Below are positions 26,794 through 33,555 of a stretch of 33,555 bases of DNA, in pieces. How positions within the stretch are numbered: position 1 is the first letter of the stretch; every line of letters begins with the position of its first letter. Source of the DNA: an uncultured Alphaproteobacteria bacterium (lineage in GTDB: Bacteria > Pseudomonadota > Alphaproteobacteria > Rhodobacterales > Rhodobacteraceae); contig CAJWEI010000038.1 in assembly GCA_913031285.1 (NCBI GenBank), positions 1 through 33,555 of the forward strand, read 5' to 3'. The position numbers and the translations under genes were made by a program. The notes below the pieces were generated by a model, which was not told the origin of the DNA, did not search any database, and worked only from the letters and a program-made list of their open reading frames with translations.

Positions 26794-27954
26794 ATGGAAA
26801 AAGATTTCAAAAAACGTATGGAAATGGTTTATGGAGGTTTGCGCTGCAGCCAATTCGGCGAAGTGAGCATGGCTTTATTTCTGACCCAAGGCTTCGTCTT
26901 TAATCCAGCCGAGCAAGCAGAAAATAGATTTTGAAAAACGGGTGATGACAAATTTATTTACGCAAGATATGGAAAGGTCGCAGTTGCGATGTTTGAAGAC
27001 CGGATCGCTCTGTTAGAAGGAGCAGAGGCTGCCTTGGCAACAGTATCAGGCATGGTGGCGGTACATGGGGCGCGTTGTTCGATTTTAAAAGTTGACGATT
27101 ATTTCGTTGCGTCAAGCGTACTCTTTGGATCCTGCGTTTATGTGCTGGAAGAGATCCTCACCAAGTTTGGTGTAGAGATTAATTTCGTAGATGGTCTTGA
27201 TTTGGATCAGTGAGCAAATGCTCTTAGGCCAGACACACGATTGGTTTTTTTTGAGACAATTTCTAATCCTACACTGGAAATGATTGTTCCCGCGTCAGTT
27301 GTGAGCCTAGCCCATTATGTGGGTGCTATTGTTATCATTGATAATGTCTTTCTGCCTTCTGTGTTTTCAAATGCACTCAAGCTTGGCGCAGATATGGTTT
27401 TTTATTCGGCTATAAAGCATATCGATGGTGAAGGGCGCCTCCTTAACGGTTTTGTACTGGAAACAGAGGAATTAATTACCAAAACACTTGAGCCATTTTT
27501 GAAGCATACAGGTGGTTTGATGAGCAGATTAAACGCTTGGTTGATGTTGAAAGGAATGGAAACAATTGATATGGGTCTGGGCCCAAGTGGAAACTGCCAC
27601 TAAAATCTTAACAGGTTTGTACGGTCACAGCTTGCTTGAGGGATCATTTACTCCGGGCATGAGACGCACCCGCAAAATAGAATTGTGAAAGAACAACTCC
27701 CTGGTGCTGGGACAGTGATTGCGCTTGACCTAAAAGGTGACCAAGACGCTGCATTTAAATTCTTAAACGCCACAAGGGTAGGCTCTATATCTAATAATTA
27801 AGGGGACGCAAAATCAATCTACACGCATCCAGCTACAACCAAGCATCAACGACTTAGCGATCAGCAAAACAATTTGCTTTCAATAACGCCTCGACTTATC
27901 CGTTTTAGTGTAAGCTTGGAGGATTCTGGCGATCTGACAGGAGATATTTTATAA
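26794..27954 (+). pseudogene. metZ: Broken O-succinylhomoserine sulfhydrylase gene
   Basis: MetZ is a PLP enzyme making homocysteine from O-succinylhomoserine and sulfide. Family blocks are plain: MVYGGLRCSQFGEVSMALFLTQGF, FIYARYGKVAVAMFEDRIALLEGAE, VLEEILTKFGVEINFVDG, FFETISNPTLEM, IVIIDNVF, VFYSAIKHIDG (with the PLP lysine) and LKHTGGLMSRLNAWLMLKGMETID. Lesions: TGA at 26932-26934; TGA at 27211-27213 where the family has Trp (DLDQW); a frameshift near 27575 after METID; another near 27686 (KIE|LVKEQLPGAG); and a TAA within SNN*GDAKS near 27800. The tail (HPATTKHQRL, LIRFSVSLEDSGDL) ends at the TAA at 27952-27954. Decay is by scattered point changes and small indels over the full length. Confidence 0.92.
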
Positions 27955-28096
27955 GCTTTAGAGTGATTTAGATCTATTTTTTGTCGAAATAGTTTGACTA
28001 TAACTGATCCGAACGAATTTGATTGCCGTAAAGAGTAGTAAATAAGCAAATGAGCGTCTATACAGGATGTTAGCGAGTAAAGTGAAAGGGTCCGGA

Positions 28097-29188
28097 ATGA
28101 ATATTCATACCCGTGAAGTAAAGAAGCTTCCCGACGACAACGAAGTTAAAGCAGCAATGAGTGTTTTGCGCGATTGGGTGGCCAATGCAGGGCCAGAGAC
28201 TATTGATAGCGTAGATGCAGATATTATGACCCGACTTCTTCCAACTCGGTATCCTGAGCTAGAGAACACATATCCAGAAAAGTTCTCGCCAGCTGAAGAG
28301 TATCTGCAAGCTATGCCTGACTTGCAGAATGGTCCCAGTTCACTTATTTGCGGGGAAAACTGTCAAATTCAACATGTTGGAATATCCAATTTCCGATTAC
28401 CCATAACATTTCAGATGCGTGATGGGGGAAATCAGACTTTGCAGGCATCGGTGACTGGGACGGTCAGTCTTGAGGCGGACAAGAAAGGTATAAATATGTC
28501 TCGCATCATGCGCAGTTTTTATAAACATGCCGAAAAACAATTTAGTTTTGAAGTTATATCGGCTGCTCTAAATGATTATAAACGAGATCTAGACAGCTTT
28601 GACGCACGAATTCAGATGCGGACATCCTTTCCTACCAAAGTGAAGAGTTTGCGTTCCGGCCTGACGGGATATCAATATTATGATTTAGCTTTAGAGCTGG
28701 TCGACATTCAAGGAGTCAGAACGAAAATACTGCATTTGGATTATGTATATAGCTCAACATGTCCATGCTCTCTTGAACTAAGCGAGCATGCGCGTCAGTC
28801 TCGCAACCAATTGGCAACACCGCATTCGCAAAGGTCAGTTGCTCGAATATCTGCAGTATTAAGTAATGACGAAATGTTATGGTTTGAGGATCTTGTTGAG
28901 CTTTGTCGATCGGCTATTCCTACCGAAACACAAGTTATGGTGAAGCGTGAAGACGAACAGGCATTTGCTGAGTTAAACGCTGCAAACCCTATATTTGTAG
29001 AAGATGCAGCGCGCCTCTTTTGCCAGGCTTTGACTAAAGATAGCAGGATTGGCGATTTTCGTGTCGTTGCAAGCCATCAGGAAAGTCTGCACAGTCATGA
29101 CGCTGTATCTGTGCTGACTGAAGGTGCGACATTCGCTATGAGGTCGATAGATCCAAAGCTCTTTTCTACCCTCGTTCATTCTGGGTAA
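28097..29188 (+). CDS. folE2: GTP cyclohydrolase I, FolE2 (type IB)
   Basis: Converts GTP to dihydroneopterin triphosphate, the first step of folate synthesis; the FolE2 form is metal-flexible and unrelated in sequence to FolE. Blocks: QHVGISNFRLPITF, TGTVSLEADKKGINMSRIMRSFYKH, HLDYVYSSTCPCSLELSEHARQ with Cys222 and Cys224, MVKREDEQAFAELNAANPIFVEDAARL, and RVVASHQESLHSHDAVSV near the end. Length is 363 residues from the ATG at 28097, chosen because AAAGGG lies upstream at good spacing; the frame also opens at 28067. No Zur-like site was seen upstream. Confidence 0.94.
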   Translation: MNIHTREVKKLPDDNEVKAAMSVLRDWVANAGPETIDSVDADIMTRLLPTRYPELENTYPEKFSPAEEYLQAMPDLQNGPSSLICGENCQIQHVGISNFRLPITFQMRDGGNQTLQASVTGTVSLEADKKGINMSRIMRSFYKHAEKQFSFEVISAALNDYKRDLDSFDARIQMRTSFPTKVKSLRSGLTGYQYYDLALELVDIQGVRTKILHLDYVYSSTCPCSLELSEHARQSRNQLATPHSQRSVARISAVLSNDEMLWFEDLVELCRSAIPTETQVMVKREDEQAFAELNAANPIFVEDAARLFCQALTKDSRIGDFRVVASHQESLHSHDAVSVLTEGATFAMRSIDPKLFSTLVHSG

Positions 29189-29239
29189 TATAACTTCTGC
29201 TCTTGACATAAACCGAGCGAATGGCGAAGCCTTATCCAG

Positions 29240-30688
29240 ATGGTGGACTTTAGGCCTGTAGGATACGTAATAGGAATTTTGCTGACGCTTCTTGGCGCAG
29301 CTATGTTTTTACCTTTTTTAGTCGACCTTGCCGAAGATCGAGGAGAATGGCCTGTTTTTGTGCAAAGTGCCCTCGTTACTGGCCTATTTGGCGTTTTGCT
29401 GGCCTTGGCTTGCTCCAACGGCGTAAAAGAAGGTCTAACCATTCAGCAAACATTCCTTCTCACAACCGGTGTTTGGTTGGGGCTACCTCTGTTTGGGGCT
29501 TTGCCTTTTATGTTTGGTGCAACAGAGGCGCGTTATGTGGATGCATTTTTTGAGGCTATGTCTGGTTTGACTACCACAGGTGCGACTGTATTTACAAACC
29601 TCGACACAATGCCAAAGGGACTGCTACTCTGGCGTGGCATTTTACAGTGGTTCGGTGGTATTGGTATTATTGTAGTGGCGATGGTTTTCCTTCCCGAACT
29701 CCGTGTTGGTGGGATGCAGATTTTCAAAGCTGAAGCATTTGATACACTGGGTAAGATTCTGCCAAAAGCTACAACAATAGCCATTCAGATTTCTGTTATT
29801 TATCTCGCCATTACCATGATTTGTATACTAGTATACTTTTCAGTCGGATTATCTGCTTTTGATGCAACGGTTCACGCTATGACCACTGTAGCTACCGGCG
29901 GCTTTTCAAACTATGATGCCTCCTTTGGCGCTTTTAAACCTGGCGCGGAATATGTCTGCGTTATCTTTATGATATTGGCCTCACTGCCGTTTGTAAGATA
30001 TGTTCAGTTGGTAAACGGAAACCAGTTTGCCCTATTCAAAGATGTGCAAGTTAAAACATTTATCATTGTCGTTCTGATCTTGGCGTTGGTGACGGCACTG
30101 GTTGTTTATGCGTCTCTCGGCTTCGACGGTGAAACAGCCTTTCGCAAAGCTCTATTTAATATCACTTCGATTATCTCGGGAACTGGGTATTCTAGTGCGG
30201 ATTATGGCCAATGGGGTGGCTTTTTGGTCACGATGTTCTTTTTCATTGGTCTCATTGGTGGTTGTGCCGGATCGACGGCTTGTTCGGTAAAGGTTTTTCG
30301 CTACCAGCTGGTCTACGCCTCAGTCATCGCTCAGCTCAAACAGATTCGATCACCTAATGGCGTTTTCATACCCAGATATGACGGACGCGCCATTGATAAT
30401 GATGTTCTCAGCTCAGTTATGTCGTTTTTTATCTTCTTTATGGTGACTTTGGGCATCGTTGCTATCTTGCTGGCAATGACAGGTCTTGATCTGATCACCT
30501 CTATCTCGGCGTCGGCTTCTGCACTTGCTAACATTGGTCCTGGACTTGGTGATCAAATTGGGCCATCGGGGAATTATGCTGGCTTGAGTGATTTGGCAAA
30601 ATGGATTTTATCAGCAACCATGTTGATTGGTCGGCTCGAACTATTGGCTGTATACGCTATTTTAACAATACAATTTTGGAGAGCTTGA
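29240..30688 (+). CDS. trkH: Trk-type potassium uptake membrane subunit TrkH
   Basis: K+-translocating subunit of the Trk system; the NAD-binding TrkA partner is not in the window. The 482-residue protein has multiple membrane segments and the four filter/pore repeats of the family: SGLTTTGATVF, MTTVATGGFSNYD, ISGTGYSSADYG and SALANIGPGLG. QWFGGIGIIVVAMVFLPELRVGG and GGCAGSTACSVKVFRYQ are further Trk signatures, and it ends in SATMLIGRLELLAVYAILTIQFW. It looks intact. The decarboxylase pseudogene starts directly at its stop codon, so they were probably co-transcribed. Confidence 0.95.
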   Translation: MVDFRPVGYVIGILLTLLGAAMFLPFLVDLAEDRGEWPVFVQSALVTGLFGVLLALACSNGVKEGLTIQQTFLLTTGVWLGLPLFGALPFMFGATEARYVDAFFEAMSGLTTTGATVFTNLDTMPKGLLLWRGILQWFGGIGIIVVAMVFLPELRVGGMQIFKAEAFDTLGKILPKATTIAIQISVIYLAITMICILVYFSVGLSAFDATVHAMTTVATGGFSNYDASFGAFKPGAEYVCVIFMILASLPFVRYVQLVNGNQFALFKDVQVKTFIIVVLILALVTALVVYASLGFDGETAFRKALFNITSIISGTGYSSADYGQWGGFLVTMFFFIGLIGGCAGSTACSVKVFRYQLVYASVIAQLKQIRSPNGVFIPRYDGRAIDNDVLSSVMSFFIFFMVTLGIVAILLAMTGLDLITSISASASALANIGPGLGDQIGPSGNYAGLSDLAKWILSATMLIGRLELLAVYAILTIQFWRA

Positions 30689-30689
30689 T

Positions 30690-32119
30690 ATGACAAGTTG
30701 AGCACTCGGAACGCAAATTTCACATTTCCTAAAAAGTCGCTACGTCAATGTTATTTCTGGTATTCCTGGTAACCACAATCAAGAGCTTTATCGCGGTATT
30801 CAAGAGGCTAGTCTGACCTATGTTCTGGCTGGCCATGAACAAGCCAACGTTATGGCCAACGTTTATGCTAGGGCTAGCGTCAAGCCTAGTGTTGCTTATT
30901 TGATTACTGGCCCTCATTTATGCAACATCATCACTCAAATGGGGCAGGCATATTCGGACAGCATGCTGGTGCTTGTAATCTCATCTTGTTTAGACGTGGT
31001 TGCTGTGCGTCGAGGGCAGCTGCATCAGATGTTGGAGCAAGAGGGTGCTGCTAAAGCAGTATGTGAAGGGTCAGCGACGGCCAATAATTTGCAGGCTACT
31101 TATTGGCTTTTGGATCGGGCATTTGAAGAATTTTTATTTAATCGGGTCCGCCGTCACCATAATAAGGTAATTGAGCATGCTGGGAAAAGTTGAGCGATGC
31201 GCATCGACCACTTTTTATCTTAGGTTGGGGCGCAATCAAAACAGATTTTACAGAATTAGTTAGGCGCAGTGGTGCTGCGTTTTTTCTACTTTTCTGGGCG
31301 CGGGTTGATTGAGGGAAATAATTAAAATTATTGGGGCTCTACTCTGGCGCGTCCAGATTCATCTGGAATAATTGCTAAGGCTGATCTGGTGGTTGTCCTT
31401 GGCTCTCAATTGCGCGAACTTGATATTTGACGACGCGAACTGGGGCATAAAGCACCAATGGTACGCGTCGAGGATTTTGTCTCGCAATTTGTTAAGCGGC
31501 TGCCTGGTCAGACCCAAACCTGTTTATGGGCACGAGAGGCTATTGCCAATGATCGCAAGCTTTGGCAACGACAGGCTGAAGCCCAGTTTCCAGGTATTGC
31601 TCTGATTGTGCGGGCCCTACAGGGGGTGATGCCTAAAGGGGCAATGATATACTCCGATATGACCCAATTTTCTTATTTGGTGAAAGAAATTTGGAATATG
31701 CCTTGCCTGGGTCATTGGCATCATCCGTCTGGCTTTGGAACATTAGGTTATGCTTTGCCAACTGCCATTGGGGAAGTGTTGCGAGGGCTGGCTTGCCAAA
31801 AGTTGCTATTGGAGATGATTATGGCTTTCAATATACGCTGCCTGAGCTTGGAGTCGCCGTAGAATTGGAACTAAGCCTGCTGATTTTAATGTGGGATAAT
31901 CTGAAATAAAAAGCGATTGAGGATAGTATGATTGCGGTGCAAATTCCACCTAACGCGGTTTAGTCATTTGATCCTAGATTTGAGACCTTAGTAAAAGCTT
32001 GGGGCGCATTGGCGTATCAACCTAGTTCGCTTAACAGCTCGCAAAATGACGTGATTGAGGCATTTTCAGAACAGCGCCCGACTCTTATTTATATGTCACC
32101 TGATTTGTCGACACCTTAG
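30690..32119 (+). pseudogene. Broken ThDP-dependent decarboxylase, 5-guanidino-2-oxopentanoate decarboxylase type
   Basis: Relics of an acetolactate-synthase-like ThDP enzyme; the best recalled match is 5-guanidino-2-oxopentanoate decarboxylase of arginine catabolism. From the ATG at 30690 the fourth codon is TGA (30699-30701). Then follow VNVISGIPGNHNQELYRGI, GHEQANVMANVYARAS, YLITGPHLCNIITQMGQAYSDS and CLDVVAVRRGQLHQM in one frame to about 31190. The middle is scrambled. The C-terminal ThDP domain is spread over frames: YSDMTQFSYLVKEIWNMP, HHPSGFGTLGYALPTAIG, GDDYGFQYTLPELGVAVELELSLLILMWDN, EDSMIAVQIPPNAV followed by TAG, and EQRPTLIYMSPDL, ending at the TAG at 32117-32119. Substrate is inferred from similarity; the broken state is certain. 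Confidence 0.85.
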
Positions 32120-33555
32120 TTTTTCCAGCAGCTTACAAGACCTGTAATGTTACGGGCCTTACGTGTAATCAGCATTTCGTTCATTGGTTTTTGTAAATTC
32201 TGATAAGTCACAAATTGGCCAGCTTCATTCAGGAGCGACACAACAGTTTCAGATTTAATTGCGTGATGTACTTTTTCTGGTAAGCTTCTGCCTTCCGTGC
32301 GATCAGCTGTCATAATCCCGTTGAGGGTACCAAATTTATTCAACAAAGGTCCGCCAACATCCCCCGCCATCATCGCTATATTTAGGCGCATAAAATCAAC
32401 ATCCCCGTCAAGGGCCACAAGATCATCGACTTTGCCCGTCAGGACGCTTGGTGCCTCAAGAAGCCCTTCGTAAGAATAACCTGCGGCAATTAATTCTTCA
32501 CCTACAGAAGGAGTATAAAGTGAGATTTCGGCGACTGCGGATGGTGAAACCGTCTGTTTAGTTGCGATTATCGCGAGGGTTTTGCTTGGATCTACCGCTA
32601 CAATCTGAGCATCAAAGTGGTTTTCGATCGTAATCTTGTCACACGTATCAAGCCCTTGTACATCCGTTACAATATGGCCTTTGGGAGAGACAAAAACACC
32701 TGACCGAGAAAAAGCTGGTTTTCTGATATCTAGCCCAAATAGCAAATCAGTCGTTTGGATGCTGCCCTCACCTATAGTAGGGTCAAGCGTGCCCTTGAAG
32801 ATTTCAAAACTTGTTTTCATTTCATTCAAAAGACGTTCGCGACGCATCGCATCATCCGCTGGCCATACGAGAATAAAGCCTTTTATTTGTCCGTTTTCAA
32901 GCGAGGCGGTTGCATAAGAAACAAGTTGACTGTTTTGTCCGTTTATTTCGAAAACATTGCCCTTAAGCTTGCGCTTCCCTTTCTGTGGAATTGTGTCAAG
33001 GGACTGAAGGGCTTTGTAGAGTGCTCTAAGCTTGGACAAATCCCCAGTCTGAGAAATCATATATACATTATGCTTGGTATTAGTGAAAGATCCAAAATGC
33101 ACCAAAGGTGGGGAGTATTTCTGAAATTCGACAATGTTCATTGGAATTTTTAGCGTTACGCCAGCTTCAAGATCTGAGATGGACTCCAACCGCAGCGAAC
33201 GCAGTACCTCATTATATTTTGCCAGTAAAAAGTTGCGCTGTTCTGAAGTCATAACTCCGGTTGACGTGACTCCCTCCGCTTTCTGCCAAGTTTCCATAGC
33301 AGCCCTTGTTCCAGTACCAAAGGCCCCGTCTATAGATGACCCGTAATATCCGGCCCATTTTAAAGCCTTTTGGAGCTGCTTTTTTTCGTCTTTTGTCAGA
33401 GTTTCTTCTATGGCTTTTGCTTCCTTAACTGTCTCATTAATCCCAGAAGAAAACCTAATAAATGAGTTTTCAGGCCTCGCTGTACTTTGTATCGTAGGTA
33501 TGGCTGTCCCATCAGACTCAGCTGGTATATTGTTTCCACTGGTCTCGGACCTGAC
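32116..33555 (-). CDS. Peptidoglycan-binding, trypsin-like protease homologue without catalytic triad (5' end outside window)
   Basis: The frame is open from the window edge, so the N-terminus is missing. The first visible part is linker, then a peptidoglycan-binding-1-like repeat (LQKALKWAGYYGSSIDGAFG, GTRAAMETWQ, about 33270-33400). A middle region follows (GSFTNTKHNVYMISQTGDLSKLRALY), then a C-terminal trypsin-like fold (GVFVSPKGHIVTDVQGLDTC ... AQIVAVDPSKTLAIIA ... MMAGDVGGPLLNKFGTLNGIM). Compared with the family (TNAHV, DLAL, GDSGGP), the His is Gln (codon 32656-32658), the Asp appears to be Thr, and the Ser is Val (codon 32356-32358). The frame is otherwise intact, suggesting a binding rather than cleaving protein, or very early decay. 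Its stop overlaps the decarboxylase pseudogene by four bases. Confidence 0.78.
   Translation of the reverse strand, partial: VRSETSGNNIPAESDGTAIPTIQSTARPENSFIRFSSGINETVKEAKAIEETLTKDEKKQLQKALKWAGYYGSSIDGAFGTGTRAAMETWQKAEGVTSTGVMTSEQRNFLLAKYNEVLRSLRLESISDLEAGVTLKIPMNIVEFQKYSPPLVHFGSFTNTKHNVYMISQTGDLSKLRALYKALQSLDTIPQKGKRKLKGNVFEINGQNSQLVSYATASLENGQIKGFILVWPADDAMRRERLLNEMKTSFEIFKGTLDPTIGEGSIQTTDLLFGLDIRKPAFSRSGVFVSPKGHIVTDVQGLDTCDKITIENHFDAQIVAVDPSKTLAIIATKQTVSPSAVAEISLYTPSVGEELIAAGYSYEGLLEAPSVLTGKVDDLVALDGDVDFMRLNIAMMAGDVGGPLLNKFGTLNGIMTADRTEGRSLPEKVHHAIKSETVVSLLNEAGQFVTYQNLQKPMNEMLITRKARNITGLVSCWKN

Noticed and set aside
26932-27213. TGA read as an amino acid (recoding) in metZ
   Set aside because: Only one of the two TGA codons replaces a Trp, TAA stops and frameshifts also occur, and TGA ends intact genes here such as trkH, gor and the nitrile hydratase beta gene.

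Overview
The window looks like chromosomal DNA of an alphaproteobacterium, most likely a marine Rhodobacterales relative with unusually AT-rich DNA (roughly 45% GC by eye). This rests on the protein sequences (secG-pyrG, purA followed by a DUF2842 protein, hflK-hflC-DUF2065-Do protease, ftsY next to yciB, an FdsG-FdsB fusion), on lineage-typical small proteins, and on a GTTC-N7-GTTC LexA box. No tRNA, rRNA, insertion sequence, phage gene or CRISPR array was found.

Layout. 1-3157 (minus): secG, pyrG and a broken rlmJ. 3265-4873 (plus): a complete cobalt-type nitrile hydratase operon (alpha, beta, cobalt-loading activator). 4966-6510 (plus): purA and a DUF2842 membrane protein. 6901-8846: a peroxiredoxin with an unrecognised N-terminal half (minus), divergent from a thiamine pyrophosphokinase that seems to start at ATT. 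9073-10446 (minus): L-serine dehydratase. 10882-16983 (plus): rpiA-gor, then hflK-hflC-DUF2065 and a periplasmic Do-type protease ending in a strong terminator. 17174-18009: a DnaE2 remnant under a LexA box, divergent from a 2Fe-2S ferredoxin. 18269-21556: purD (minus), xseA (plus) and a small secreted protein (minus). 21734-26517 (plus): FdsG-FdsB diaphorase fusion without its catalytic alpha subunit, ftsY, a broken EamA permease gene, yciB. 26794-32119 (plus): metZ pseudogene, folE2, trkH and a pseudogene of a ThDP-dependent 5-guanidino-2-oxopentanoate decarboxylase. 32116-33555 (minus, runs off the window): a peptidoglycan-binding/trypsin-like protein whose catalytic triad has been replaced.

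The strongest overall signal is ongoing gene decay. Five genes (rlmJ, dnaE2, an EamA permease, metZ, a ThDP decarboxylase) are broken but still readable, FDH has lost its neighbouring catalytic subunit, one gene seems to have lost its ATG, and one protease homologue has lost its triad. Housekeeping genes between them (pyrG, purA, purD, ftsY, xseA, folE2, trkH) are intact. This fits a lineage in early to middle genome reduction, for example through host association or specialisation. The best accessory system is the intact nitrile hydratase operon. The most structurally telling scar is the LexA box joined to the last part of dnaE2. I did not find a clearly new multi-gene system. The most novel single item is the unrecognised domain fused to the peroxiredoxin.
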